Origin: Aliivibrio sifiae
Lineage (GTDB): Bacteria > Pseudomonadota > Gammaproteobacteria > Enterobacterales > Vibrionaceae
Reading direction: 5' to 3'
Assembly: GCF_002954715.1 (NCBI RefSeq)
Contig: NZ_MSCP01000001.1
Span: 1,392,781-1,456,780 of the forward strand
DNA length: 64,000 bases
Part shown: one piece after another, positions 31,955 to 40,896 of the stretch
Position numbering within the stretch: the stretch's first letter is position 1
Layout of the letters: each line of letters starts with the position of its first letter
The notes under the pieces: model-generated
Told to the model about the DNA's origin: nothing
What the model saw: only the letters and a program-made list of their open reading frames with translations
The model's database searches: none
Position numbers and translations under genes: made by a program

Positions 31955-32302
31955 TTACAATAAAATCAACATTGATAAGGCAAGTGTCACTAGTGATGGA
32001 ATTGAATCTGAAAATTTATCAAAACGAAAATGGAAAAATATTGCGCCAATAGACGTCACTGCTATCAACCCTGCTCCCGCATATACAGACCAATCAACAG
32101 TAGAGTTCATTAAAGACAAAAGTAGCAATATGGCTCCTGTTAACTCAATTATCCCTACAAGAAACATCATCGTACGATTAAGTCCGTACTTATGAAAAAA
32201 GGCCAGTTGTGTTTCAAAAATAAATTTCTGCCAACCAAGGATCTTAATCGAACTGGCAAAAGTAAAAAACGCGATAAGTAAACCAATCATAATCTCTTTC
32301 AT
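31955..32302 (-). CDS. DoxX-family membrane protein (115 aa)
   Basis: Four hydrophobic segments, GIIELTGAILLLLSL in the second and the preceding KILGWQKFIFETQLAFFHKY are typical of the DoxX/DoxX-like group of small quinone- or redox-linked membrane proteins. It is divergent from a LysR gene 98 bp away, a common arrangement in which the regulator controls the DoxX gene. No function is established for this subgroup. Confidence 0.85.
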   Translation of the reverse strand: MKEIMIGLLIAFFTFASSIKILGWQKFIFETQLAFFHKYGLNRTMMFLVGIIELTGAILLLLSLMNSTVDWSVYAGAGLIAVTSIGAIFFHFRFDKFSDSIPSLVTLALSMLILL

Positions 32303-32382
32303 GTATCTATCCTCTAAGTTTCAATAGAGCCATTAAAGCATTCCTTAAAGCTCAGATAAATGCTACTTTTAACCTAGCTATC

Positions 32383-32397
32383 ATTCCAATTGGGAAT
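32383..32397. promoter_or_regulatory. Palindrome between DoxX and LysR genes, candidate LysR operator
   Basis: ATTCCAATTGGGAAT is a near-perfect inverted repeat ending 3 bp before the LysR ATG, with the T-N11-A form of LysR sites. Only symmetry and position support it. Confidence 0.4.
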
Positions 32398-32400
32398 ACT

Positions 32401-33291
32401 ATGGATAAGTATGACTGTATTAAACTCTTTGTTCGTGTTGCTCAATTAGGCAGCTTTACAGCGACAGCAAATCAGCTGAACCTAACTCAAAGTGCTGTGA
32501 GTAAAAAAATCGCTTGGCTTGAAAATAGAATAGGATTTACGTTATTTCACCGTAGTAGCCGAAAAATTCAGCTAACGACACAAGGGGCGGAGTATTTCGT
32601 TTACTGTGAAAAGCAAATTATTGAAATGGAGCACACAGAGTTACGCTTGAAAGGTGAATTACATCAAGTATCAGGAGAGTTAACTCTTTCTGTACCCAGT
32701 GCAATGGCAACCATGCTATTAGCAGAACCTATCAGCCAATTTATGTCTTTGCACCCTAACCTCACCATTAATGTTTCGGTCAATGATCAACAAATCAACC
32801 TCATTAAAGATAACATTGATATTGCAATTAGGGCTTCTGTTTTAGAAGATTCAAGCTATAAAGCTCGACTGCTATTTCAGAACAAGGCCATTTATTTTTC
32901 TTCTCCAACGTATCTAAAAAATAAAACACCACCACGCACTATTGATGAATTAAAAGAACATGACTGTCTTACGTATTCCTTAATGAAACCATCGAATATA
33001 TGGCACTTTTCTCTACCAGAAAAAGAAACTATTAAAACCACGATCAATGAAATATTTAAAAGTGATAGTTCAGAAATGCTATTACAAATGGCTTTACTCG
33101 GTCACGGTATTGCTGCGTTACCAAGTTGGATGATTGAAAAGTACTTGGTTAAAGGGGAATTAATCCACCTTCTTTCTGAGTATCACGCCATCACGTTACC
33201 TATGTATGCTTTGTATAAAACCGATGAGTTTCAACCGTATCGTGTTCGAGCTTTTATTGATTATCTCGTTGATTATTTCCAAAACCAATAA
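32401..33291 (+). CDS. LysR-family transcriptional regulator
   Basis: The 296-aa protein has a winged helix (residues 5-62, ATANQLNLTQSAVSKKIAWLE) and an effector domain from about 90. The closing YRVRAFIDYLVDYF is normal for the CrgA-like branch. It probably controls the divergent DoxX gene. Confidence 0.93.
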   Translation: MDKYDCIKLFVRVAQLGSFTATANQLNLTQSAVSKKIAWLENRIGFTLFHRSSRKIQLTTQGAEYFVYCEKQIIEMEHTELRLKGELHQVSGELTLSVPSAMATMLLAEPISQFMSLHPNLTINVSVNDQQINLIKDNIDIAIRASVLEDSSYKARLLFQNKAIYFSSPTYLKNKTPPRTIDELKEHDCLTYSLMKPSNIWHFSLPEKETIKTTINEIFKSDSSEMLLQMALLGHGIAALPSWMIEKYLVKGELIHLLSEYHAITLPMYALYKTDEFQPYRVRAFIDYLVDYFQNQ

Positions 33292-33332
33292 CGATAATAT
33301 CACGCTATCTGACACATTTTTGACCAAATTAA

Positions 33333-33360
33333 ACTGGACGGTTGGTATACAGGCCAGTTA
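33333..33360. promoter_or_regulatory. Inverted repeat upstream of the TetR gene, candidate operator
   Basis: AACTGG and CCAGTT lie 28 bp apart end to end and enclose CGGTTGGTATAC. The region lies 34-61 bp upstream of the start, as an autoregulatory operator of a TetR repressor would. Confidence 0.45.
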
Positions 33361-33393
33361 CACTTTCTAGCTTACTTTAGTAACAGGTAAATA

Positions 33394-33969
33394 ATGATGA
33401 AAGACATGCGACAATCTATGCTCGATGCAGGGGTTACACTGATTAATGAACATGGTTTTGCTGGCGTAGGCTTGATGAAAATCATCAATGAAGCCGAAGG
33501 AACGAAAGGTTCGTTTTATCATTACTTCAAATCTAAAGAGCATTTTGGAGAGATCTTACTAAGTGACTACTTTGAAGAACACTTAGCTACGCTAGAATCT
33601 TTTCTGAATGATGAGGCAATGACTCGCAGTGAGCGTGTAAAAACGTATTTCGAATACTGGGCAACCTCTAAATTGACCGAAGATTTCCATATTAAATGTC
33701 TAGTCGTAAAACTGGCAGGTGAAATCTCTGGAGCGTCAGGAAAAATGCAGATGGTTATGGCTGAAGGCGCAGAAAAAGTGATTCAACGTATGGCTCAGTT
33801 CTTTGAACAAGGCAATGCTGAGAACGACTTCACTATTCAAAACCCAGAAGACACCTCTCGTATGATGTATAGCTTATGGCTTGGTAGCACATTGTTAGCC
33901 GCAATGCAGAAACGCAGAGAAATCCTTGAGAACGCAATGCAAGAGACTCTGGCGATTCTTGAACGCTAA
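33394..33969 (+). CDS. TetR-family repressor, NemR-like
   Basis: The 191-aa protein has a TetR helix-turn-helix at residues 10-52 with AEGTKGSFYHYFKSKEHFG, and a ligand-binding domain. In the latter, KCLVVKLAGEI and SLWLGSTLLAAMQKRREILENA align by eye with the same segments of E. coli NemR, including its redox-sensing cysteine in GCLTVKL. NemR responds to electrophiles and reactive chlorine and normally sits beside nemA. Here no nemA or gloA follows; the target is unknown. An AGG site precedes the two tandem ATG codons. Confidence 0.88.
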   Translation: MMKDMRQSMLDAGVTLINEHGFAGVGLMKIINEAEGTKGSFYHYFKSKEHFGEILLSDYFEEHLATLESFLNDEAMTRSERVKTYFEYWATSKLTEDFHIKCLVVKLAGEISGASGKMQMVMAEGAEKVIQRMAQFFEQGNAENDFTIQNPEDTSRMMYSLWLGSTLLAAMQKRREILENAMQETLAILER

Positions 33970-33981
33970 GTAGCCTTAAAT

Positions 33982-34010
33982 AAAAAGCTCGTCATTGTGC
34001 GAGCTTTTTA
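33982..34010 (+). terminator. Terminator of the TetR gene
   Basis: AAAAAGCTCG and CGAGCTTTTT form a perfect 10-bp stem with an 8-base loop. Confidence 0.85.
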
Positions 34011-34127
34011 CGTTTTAGAATAGTTTGTCTCAAACCATCGGGCCACTTTATATTCAAAATAGACGAAAACTGAAAAGAAATACCCTTCTGCCTCGCATCA
34101 GAAATCTAATTATTATGCTCGTTTTAA

Positions 34128-34571
34128 TTAACGCAGGTGCGCTGGCGTTTTCGATTTATCACGCGTTAAATAATAATATAGATAAACAAGTGAATAGACA
34201 ATAACAAAGCCATCTAATGCAAATACTCCACTCCATCCATAGAACCAGCTGTATTCATTAACGCATATGTTATATAGGAATAATCCAACAAACATTGATT
34301 TCTCAAACGCACTGTAAATCATGGTTGAAGTCCGTAATTGTTTGTATTTCGCAGAAAACATCAGCAACACGCCAATACAGCCAACCATCACACCCCAATG
34401 TTGATAAGTGGCTTGGAGGTATTCTTTATTCTCCATCATCGCTTCGTTGTAAAAAAAGAGGTTTTGCATACTCCACTCAGGCGCTAAAAACGTCATGAAT
34501 GCTGTGGCGGTTAAAAATCCAGTACCTAACAAATAGGCTTTCATGGTTTTTTCAAAAAAACGTTCTAACAT
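34128..34571 (-). CDS. Unknown four-segment membrane protein (147 aa)
   Basis: I do not recognise a family. Four hydrophobic segments are visible (about 12-30, 58-75, 84-104 and 112-135), with aromatic residues WSMQNLFFYN and EYSWFYGWSG in loops. The protein is probably in the inner membrane. It is an isolated minus-strand gene between the TetR gene and an outer-membrane protein gene; either regulator-target relation would be a guess. Confidence 0.75.
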   Translation of the reverse strand: MLERFFEKTMKAYLLGTGFLTATAFMTFLAPEWSMQNLFFYNEAMMENKEYLQATYQHWGVMVGCIGVLLMFSAKYKQLRTSTMIYSAFEKSMFVGLFLYNICVNEYSWFYGWSGVFALDGFVIVYSLVYLYYYLTRDKSKTPAHLR

Positions 34572-34915
34572 AATCGAACTCTCAAAAAAGTAGTTATAAA
34601 CTTAATATAGGAATTGCCGTTATCTAAATCCATATTCCAGTAACAATACGCATCATCGACAGTTAAATGAAATGCACAACGATCGATTAAAATCACTCTA
34701 ACGCAGTTAATTTTTCACTTTGCTTTTCATTAGCCACCTTGTTATTAGATTGGCGACATAATACACAATACAAACCAGTCGGTCTAGCGTTTATTTGTCA
34801 GCGTATTGTTAATCGTTATGACTCATTATTTTTCTATCTCAGTCTGGATTTCACTTTTTTATACACTAGGCTTTATATGAAGAACAAAAAATAGCCTAAA
34901 AACAAGGATGTGAAA
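34572..34915. promoter_or_regulatory. Divergent intergenic region with NemR-box-like site (34772-34787)
   Basis: AAACCAGTCGGTCTAG at 34772-34787 resembles the TAGACC-N4-GGTCTA form described for NemR operators: one half-site is complete, the other degenerate. It lies about 130 bp before the outer-membrane protein gene. TAGGCT and AGCCTA at 34867-34872 and 34893-34898 could pair in that gene's 5' leader. No gene is seen. Confidence 0.4.
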
Positions 34916-35689
34916 ATGACCAGAATTCATGCTCTTTCTACCAGTTTACTCGCCCTCTCTTTTCTTGGAACATCTGCAATTGCAGATGAAATGAATACAG
35001 AAAAATCCGGATGGGAACACAGTGTCGAGATCTATGCTTTGGCACTGAATATTCGAGGCGACAGTACGATTGGTAACTTTTCAACAGACGTTGATGTTGA
35101 TCCTAAATTCATCATGGATCATATAGACATGGGCGCAATGCTTCACCTTGAAGGCATATATGATAATCAATGGGGTTATTACCTTGATTATAGCTACATG
35201 AAACTCAGTGGGAAATCCGATGCGGTATTCAATAAATCAGTAGAATTACTTAAAGGTAAAGTCGACATACGACAAGGGGTACTAGAAGCCAAAGGGTTTA
35301 GACGTTATCAATACGATTTTGGATCAATTGATTATATGTTTGGTATCCGTTGGTGGGATAACGACATTGATGCCAAGTTATATACCGACGGCGGAAAGTT
35401 GGATGCAAGCCGAAGCTTAAATGAAGATTGGGTAGATTACTTAATTGGTGCACGTTGGATAACTGACATTACCGAACAATGGCAATTTCACGCTAGTATC
35501 GATGCAGGGTTAAGCAGCGATACCAGTTTCACAAGTTCCGTATTAACTGGGGTGCGATATGAAATGAACGAATGGTCAGATTTAAACATGGCGTATAAAT
35601 CCACTTGGGTTGATTATGATAATGAAGGCACATTCACTTATAACACCGCCTCACAAGGCTTCCTTGTTGGTGTTGGACTGTATTTCTAA
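34916..35689 (+). CDS. Outer-membrane beta-barrel protein (257 aa)
   Basis: The ATG with AAGGA seven bases upstream is chosen; a GTG two codons earlier is too close to that site. A signal peptide (1-23, ending AIA) is followed by eight or so amphipathic strands such as WGYYLDYSYMKLSG and FGIRWWDNDIDAKLY, and the protein ends in LVGVGLYF with the terminal Phe of outer-membrane barrels. Its size fits an 8-strand barrel of the OmpW/opacity-like sort. Function is unknown. It is a single gene convergent with nupC. Confidence 0.84.
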   Translation: MTRIHALSTSLLALSFLGTSAIADEMNTEKSGWEHSVEIYALALNIRGDSTIGNFSTDVDVDPKFIMDHIDMGAMLHLEGIYDNQWGYYLDYSYMKLSGKSDAVFNKSVELLKGKVDIRQGVLEAKGFRRYQYDFGSIDYMFGIRWWDNDIDAKLYTDGGKLDASRSLNEDWVDYLIGARWITDITEQWQFHASIDAGLSSDTSFTSSVLTGVRYEMNEWSDLNMAYKSTWVDYDNEGTFTYNTASQGFLVGVGLYF

Positions 35690-35727
35690 AGTCTCTACCC
35701 TACCTCTTAATAACGCCAAGACGAGCT

Positions 35728-35758
35728 AAAAAAAGAGGCACTCAATTGAGCGCCTCTG
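35728..35758 (-). terminator. Terminator of nupC
   Basis: On the minus strand AGAGGCGCTCAA pairs with TTGAGTGCCTCT (one mismatch) and is followed by seven T. It may also stop the convergent barrel gene. Confidence 0.8.
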
Positions 35759-35785
35759 TTCTATTCTATGTGCTGCTGCGTCTTT

Positions 35786-36991
35786 CTATAAAGAAAGAAT
35801 CACACCTGCAATCGCGGCACTCATTAAGTTCGCTAATACACCCGCAGTGATTGCTCGGAAACCCATTTTAGCAATGAACGAACGACGCTCTGGTACTAAA
35901 CTTCCCAAACCACCAATCAAAATAGCCATGGTTGAAATGTTTGCAAAACCGCACAAGGCAAAAGTCACGATAGCCACTGAATGATCACTTAATTGATCTT
36001 TCACTTCCATCAATTGGATGAAGGCAACAAACTCATTTACCACGATCTTATTACCAATTAATGAACCCGCAAGAATCGCTTCGTTCCATGGCACGCCTAA
36101 CAAGAAAGCCACAGGTGCAAATACATAGCCAAGGATCAATTCAAAGCTCAGATTAAACCCAAATAAATCGCCCACATGACCTAATAAGCCATTTAGCAAT
36201 GCAATCACACTCACGAATGCTAATAGCGTTGTACCTACTGCTACTGCAATACGTAAACCAGACATTGCGCCGTCAGCCAATGCTTCAAATACATTAGTTG
36301 CGTGATCGATTTCTACTGAAGTGATCTCATCGTCGTTATTCTCTTCGTTACCTGGTGGCACCATCATTTTTGCCATCAATAAACCAGCCGGTGCTGACAT
36401 GAATGCCGCTGAGATCAGGAAGTTAAGATCAACACCAAGTGATGCATAGCCAACCATTGTACCGCCAGCCACAGACGCCAAACCACAGGTCATTACTGCA
36501 AAAAATTGAGAATCACTCATGTGCTTCAAGTAAGGTTTAACGACAAGTGGAGCCTCAACCATACTCACAAAGATGTTAGCAGTCGCAGCAAGTGATTCTG
36601 CACGTCCTGTACCCAATAAGCGTTGTAAGCCACCACCAATAAAGTTAATCACTTTAGGCATAATACCAAGATGGTAAAGCGCAGAAATAAGAGCAGAGAA
36701 GAAAATGATAATACCAAGCACATTAATAGCAAACACAAAGCCGACTTTGCCTGTCGCTAAACCACCAAATAAAAATGCAATCCCTTGTTGTCCGTAATCA
36801 ATTACGCTTGAAACACCAGCAGTTACTGAGTTTAAAACTTCTTTACCTGCAGGAACATAAAGGACCAATAGAGCAAATAGAATTTGCAGACCAAACGCCA
36901 AAGAAACGGTTCTTAAAGGGATGTTGCGGCGATCAGTCGAACATAAATAAGCAAATAGTAAAATGGCGAAAATACCAAGTAGCGATGTCAT
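35786..36991 (-). CDS. nupC: NupC-type concentrative nucleoside transporter
   Basis: The 401-aa CNT-family carrier takes up nucleosides with cations across the inner membrane. ANIFVSMVEAPLVVKPYL, GTMVGYASLGV and NKIVVNEFVAFIQLM are hallmark motifs of the substrate and sodium/proton sites, and about ten membrane segments are seen. It is a single gene. The upstream region carries a PurR/CytR-type palindrome and a CRP site, which fits control by nucleoside or purine supply and by carbon state. Confidence 0.94.
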   Translation of the reverse strand: MTSLLGIFAILLFAYLCSTDRRNIPLRTVSLAFGLQILFALLVLYVPAGKEVLNSVTAGVSSVIDYGQQGIAFLFGGLATGKVGFVFAINVLGIIIFFSALISALYHLGIMPKVINFIGGGLQRLLGTGRAESLAATANIFVSMVEAPLVVKPYLKHMSDSQFFAVMTCGLASVAGGTMVGYASLGVDLNFLISAAFMSAPAGLLMAKMMVPPGNEENNDDEITSVEIDHATNVFEALADGAMSGLRIAVAVGTTLLAFVSVIALLNGLLGHVGDLFGFNLSFELILGYVFAPVAFLLGVPWNEAILAGSLIGNKIVVNEFVAFIQLMEVKDQLSDHSVAIVTFALCGFANISTMAILIGGLGSLVPERRSFIAKMGFRAITAGVLANLMSAAIAGVILSL

Positions 36992-37032
36992 GACAGTAAC
37001 CTGTGCTATCGAAAATGAACCCGCATTCTAAT

Positions 37033-37048
37033 GCGCAAAGGTTTGCGT
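37033..37048. promoter_or_regulatory. PurR-type (LacI-family) operator upstream of nupC
   Basis: GCGCAAAGGTTTGCGT matches the PurR consensus ACGCAAACGTTTGCGT at 14 of 16 positions. It lies 42-57 bp before the nupC start, where it could block transcription. CytR, another LacI-family member, is an alternative reader. Confidence 0.65.
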
Positions 37049-37078
37049 GCAAGTCGGGTTTGCTAACGCCCTGTTAAT

Positions 37079-37094
37079 GGTGATTTAGATCACA
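37079..37094. promoter_or_regulatory. CRP site upstream of nupC
   Basis: GGTGA-TTTAGA-TCACA matches TGTGA-N6-TCACA at nine of ten positions and lies 88 bp before the nupC start, just upstream of the PurR-type operator. Confidence 0.65.
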
Positions 37095-37277
37095 CTTTGT
37101 AATTATACTTAACTTATTGATTTATAAAATAAGAAAGGAATTCAGAAACGGTATTGTTTCCATATGGAAAAGATATTTATTTCAAGGCTGATAATTGATT
37201 TAAGTCATTGATTAAAAAGGCATCAGCGCACTGTATTTAATTTAATCAATGACAATATTAGACCCATAATTGTTTGA

Positions 37278-38213
37278 TTATAACTTAACCCGTTTCATTA
37301 ACGCTTTGTCCCAATATGGCTGTTGGCCAATGTGTTCTCGTAAGAAGTCAATAACAGCACTTATCTTTTTTGGCAGGTGCTTGCGGCTTGGATAAACCGC
37401 ATAAATTGGCATTTTTTGACTCGCTTTCCAATCAGGTAATAACTGAATCAATTTGCCATCATTAAATTCGTTCGTTAATAAGTAACTGGCTAAATACGCT
37501 ACACCCCATCCCGAAATCGCAGCATCTCTTACTGCTTCTGCTAAATCAACACGATAATTACCAGATACCTTTACGCATAAGGCCTCATTATCTTTGCTGA
37601 AATCCCAATTACTGTAGTCGCGGTGACGGCTTTGGTAAGTTAAGCAATTGTGCTCAGTTAAATCTTGAGGATGATGAGGAACCGCTTTATCGATCAAATA
37701 ATCAGGTGAAGCTGCCAGTACAAAATGCGAATCTGCTAATCGCTGTGCAACATAGCCTTCAGGTAAGTCTTCAAAATTAGTCACCCACAGATCCAAACCC
37801 TCTTTAAGCATGTCTGCACGATGATCGAACAAACGAACTTCGACCTGAAGATCCGGATATTGGTGACGCAATTTATCTATCGCTGGGATAATGTGCATGG
37901 TACCAAAAGACTGTGATAACCCTAAACGCAAGATGCCTGCGACCTCATCGCGTTCATTATCCATAATGGCACTGGCTTCGGTCATCGCACTGTACATCTT
38001 TTCACAATACAAATAGAACTGTTGCCCTGCATCAGTCAGTGTTAACGAGCGTGTCGTTCGCTGTACTAACTTAACGTTAAGCTCTGCTTCTAATATTCCC
38101 AGTTGCTTACTCACATGAGAGGTAGATACACCCATTTGTTTTGCGGCAGCCGTAAAACTACCCGCTTTGGCTAGGGCGTAAAATATCACCATTTGACTGG
38201 CACGATCATGCAT
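37278..38213 (-). CDS. LysR-family transcriptional regulator
   Basis: The 311-aa protein begins at the ATG giving MHDRASQMVIFYAL, preceded by a GGATAAGAGAG stretch; a 37-codon longer frame is not supported. The winged helix covers residues about 5-62 (AAAKQMGVSTSHVSKQLGILE) and the effector domain the rest, ending in YAVYPSRKHLPKKISAVIDFL. It is a single gene with no divergent partner within 300 bp other than nupC's upstream side, so its target is unclear. Confidence 0.92.
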   Translation of the reverse strand: MHDRASQMVIFYALAKAGSFTAAAKQMGVSTSHVSKQLGILEAELNVKLVQRTTRSLTLTDAGQQFYLYCEKMYSAMTEASAIMDNERDEVAGILRLGLSQSFGTMHIIPAIDKLRHQYPDLQVEVRLFDHRADMLKEGLDLWVTNFEDLPEGYVAQRLADSHFVLAASPDYLIDKAVPHHPQDLTEHNCLTYQSRHRDYSNWDFSKDNEALCVKVSGNYRVDLAEAVRDAAISGWGVAYLASYLLTNEFNDGKLIQLLPDWKASQKMPIYAVYPSRKHLPKKISAVIDFLREHIGQQPYWDKALMKRVKL

Positions 38214-38315
38214 CTCTCTTATCCTTCTATACAAAGGGAATGTGGGCGGCGGATAATAACATTTCGTTAGGCAGTTAAAATAAATGATAGCAAAAATACT
38301 GCATTTAAAATGAGA

Positions 38316-38347
38316 TAAGGCCAATCACGTAAATGATTGGCCTTAAT
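38316..38347 (-). terminator. Terminator of the 56-aa protein gene
   Basis: TAAGGCCAATCA and TGATTGGCCTTA form a perfect 12-bp stem with a 6-base loop. The T-tract on the minus strand is interrupted. Confidence 0.65.
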
Positions 38348-38370
38348 TTAGAGGGATTTTGAAACAAATT

Positions 38371-38541
38371 CTAATTCTTTTCAAATGTCGCCGTACTTTT
38401 AATCATGAGTGACAAAAGCTCTGTCGATTCAGGTTTATTCTTCGACCCGTGCATAGTTTGACTACTTTGATTTAAGCGAGCTTTTAGCTCTTCCATTTCC
38501 TTTTGAATCGTACTGGCTGATTTAGCTGCTGAATTTGTCAT
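38371..38541 (-). CDS. Small hypothetical protein (56 aa)
   Basis: The ATG giving MTNSAAKSASTIQKEMEELK is chosen because AGGT lies 8 bases upstream; a 14-codon longer frame has none. The protein is helical, with a short heptad-like stretch (IQKEMEELKARLNQ), and hydrophilic. No family is recognised. It has its own terminator and is divergent from a LysR gene 96 bp away, so it may be that regulator's target. Confidence 0.65.
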   Translation of the reverse strand: MTNSAAKSASTIQKEMEELKARLNQSSQTMHGSKNKPESTELLSLMIKSTATFEKN

Positions 38542-38637
38542 AATAATACCTATAAACTTCTCATTAAGTTCATGCATTATCATGTGATATTTTGATACAA
38601 TCGAGTTAGTTATTATCTGAATAATAGATGGTTAAAT

Positions 38638-39501
38638 ATGTTTAATCTCCAGCAACTTGAAACGCTTGTTCTTTGTGTCGAATGTGGCTCATTCTCTGCC
38701 GCTGCTCGAAAATTAGGGAAAGCACAATCAGCTGTTAGTACAGCTATCGCAAACTTAGAAATAGATGCAGGAATTGAGATATTTGATCGTTCTACTCGTA
38801 TACCAACATTAACGCCACACGGTAAGCGCTTATATATTCAATCTCTTAATCTACTCTCGCAAGCGAAAGATATTGAAACCATGATTCATTCCTTCAGCGC
38901 AGGCGTAGAAGACACCTTAACCATTGCTATTAATGAGCTATTGCTAACACCTGCTTTTTATAAGGTCATCAATGAATTTTATCAGCGCTTCCCACACACA
39001 GAATTACACATTAATACCGTTGAAAACGAAGAAATAAGCGTGCAAGTGTCTGAGGGAAAAGCCTCTATAGGGTTCATGTTATGCGGGGACATCCTTCCAA
39101 AAGATGTTGAGTTAGGCTTAGTTGGCTATTTACCCGTCACGATTGCAGCGGCACATAACCATCCTTTGCATTCTCAAAAATCGATTCAGTTACAAGAGCT
39201 GAAATCGTTTCGTCAAATACTCTTTACTAATATGCACAGCCCTTGGAATATTCATTTCTCATCATCTGTCACCACCACCAATAATTTAAGTACGTTACAA
39301 TCATTGTTACAGTTAGATCATTGTTGGGGCTTCACTCCAAACCACATAACTCAGAATAATGCGTCTTTAAAAGTAATTGATGTTGATTCTGAAGAGAAAA
39401 GTTGGTTATTACACATAGATCGCGTCGTAGGAAAAAACAAAAACGCTGGGCAAGCACATGCATGGCTTTATCAGCGTTCCGTGACTATGTTTGAAATGTA
39501 A
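38638..39501 (+). CDS. LysR-family transcriptional regulator
   Basis: The 287-aa protein has a winged helix at residues 1-60 (AAARKLGKAQSAVSTAIANLE) and an effector domain with TIAINELLLTP at its start. It is divergent from the 56-aa protein gene and ends 5 bp from the convergent receptor-like gene, so its target is most likely on the divergent side. Confidence 0.9.
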   Translation: MFNLQQLETLVLCVECGSFSAAARKLGKAQSAVSTAIANLEIDAGIEIFDRSTRIPTLTPHGKRLYIQSLNLLSQAKDIETMIHSFSAGVEDTLTIAINELLLTPAFYKVINEFYQRFPHTELHINTVENEEISVQVSEGKASIGFMLCGDILPKDVELGLVGYLPVTIAAAHNHPLHSQKSIQLQELKSFRQILFTNMHSPWNIHFSSSVTTTNNLSTLQSLLQLDHCWGFTPNHITQNNASLKVIDVDSEEKSWLLHIDRVVGKNKNAGQAHAWLYQRSVTMFEM

Positions 39502-39506
39502 GTCAT

Positions 39507-40607
39507 TCACTTCTCAGTAAAGTATTCCAGTAGGATCTGATGCCACTCTGTCGTTTCACGAATTTGTAATAAAGCCCGATTGATCTCTTCTTCGTATTCA
39601 CTGTTTTCAATTAACACTAAACCATAATTTTGTTTTTCCAACTGATAAGGAAGTACGACTAATTCGTTAAACAATTTTTTATTTTTTCCTTGTTTTATCA
39701 TATAACGTAAAACAGCATCATCTGCGACGATGGCATCAACTTGATCATTTTCTAACGCTAATAATAACTCATCCATAGTTTGATAATTTTCATGAGCAAT
39801 ACTGTGATCAGTCAACAATAGTGATGCCGTTGTGGCTTGCTTTGTTCCTGTTCTGAGCTTAGATAAATCATTTACATTTTTCACATCAAACCGTAACTGC
39901 TCTAATGTGAGTGAACTGGTTAAAATAGCCGTAATACTGGCAATGAATACTGTGGAGAACATGGCGATCAATACCGTCATCACTCGTGCCGATAACGTTT
40001 TAAATTCAAAATAATTAAAGGGACCTTTTGTGATGAATAAAACCCCTAAGATCAACGCTTCTGCCAAACGACCTTTCTTGGTTGGCATTGAATATAATTT
40101 GTCATTATTTTTTCGCTCTAACAGATAGAAAAAACCACCAACACTAATAGCTACCGCAAAGAAAATACCAATGGCTTTCCATAACGTTTTATTGGTAACA
40201 ATACTAATAAAGGTATCTAAATAACTTCGGCTTTTTACAGCTATAGCAAGATGTGTTTCGTAGAAGGAATGAGAGAAGTCAACACGTTCTTCACGATCTG
40301 GCGTGATGGAAATACAAGATACACCGACGTCAATATCACCTTTTTCTGACGCCAGTAACAACTCATCTAATTCGTAGTTCTGTAAGGTATAAGTCGCCCC
40401 CATTATTTCGGCAATACGCTCCCACAACGTCATACTTAGACCTTCAAATTCTTGAGCTTTGTCGTGGAAAATAAAGGGAGGACAGTGATAGGTTCCTACT
40501 TTAAGCTCGGTATTCGCTTCGCTTTTTTCTATCCCTATAAGCATTGTTGCCACGAAAATAACCATTGAAATAACACAATGACGGAAACCCCTTTTCTCAC
40601 CAAACAT
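39507..40607 (-). CDS. Ionotropic glutamate receptor-like protein: ligand domain split by a two-TM pore module
   Basis: The 366-aa protein begins with a signal or membrane segment (about 10-26). Residues 34-135 and 240-366 are the two lobes of an amino-acid-binding (SBP type 3) fold, with ITPDREERVDFSHSFYE carrying the ligand arginine (Arg105). Between them are TM1 (142-162), a pore-loop-like segment (183-203) and TM2 (209-231) with ASITAILTSSLT, similar to the SYTANLAAFLT motif of eukaryotic receptors. This is the topology of GluR0. However, the TVGYG potassium filter is absent: the loop reads ITKGPFNYF. It may be a channel of other selectivity or a sensor. It is a single gene. Confidence 0.85.
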   Translation of the reverse strand: MFGEKRGFRHCVISMVIFVATMLIGIEKSEANTELKVGTYHCPPFIFHDKAQEFEGLSMTLWERIAEIMGATYTLQNYELDELLLASEKGDIDVGVSCISITPDREERVDFSHSFYETHLAIAVKSRSYLDTFISIVTNKTLWKAIGIFFAVAISVGGFFYLLERKNNDKLYSMPTKKGRLAEALILGVLFITKGPFNYFEFKTLSARVMTVLIAMFSTVFIASITAILTSSLTLEQLRFDVKNVNDLSKLRTGTKQATTASLLLTDHSIAHENYQTMDELLLALENDQVDAIVADDAVLRYMIKQGKNKKLFNELVVLPYQLEKQNYGLVLIENSEYEEEINRALLQIRETTEWHQILLEYFTEK

Positions 40608-40896
40608 ACTGATCTCCCGTGAATCCTAAAAAACACCCTACTGAATTGATTCTCTTATTAAAAGGTAGCAGTTGAATGGTGATTATTCGAATAATTAAGA
40701 TAAAAAACACTCTGTAAAAAAATAACACTTAATATTGAAATTAATTATATTAATCTGAGATAGATTAATAAATTTTATAGGATACACTGCTTGTCTGAAA
40801 TTTATCGTCAAGGCAAGCTCAACGTTATTATTCAATATGAATACGAGTAATAATGATTGCCCTCTATTAAATATATAATTAAAAAGAGAACAAACT

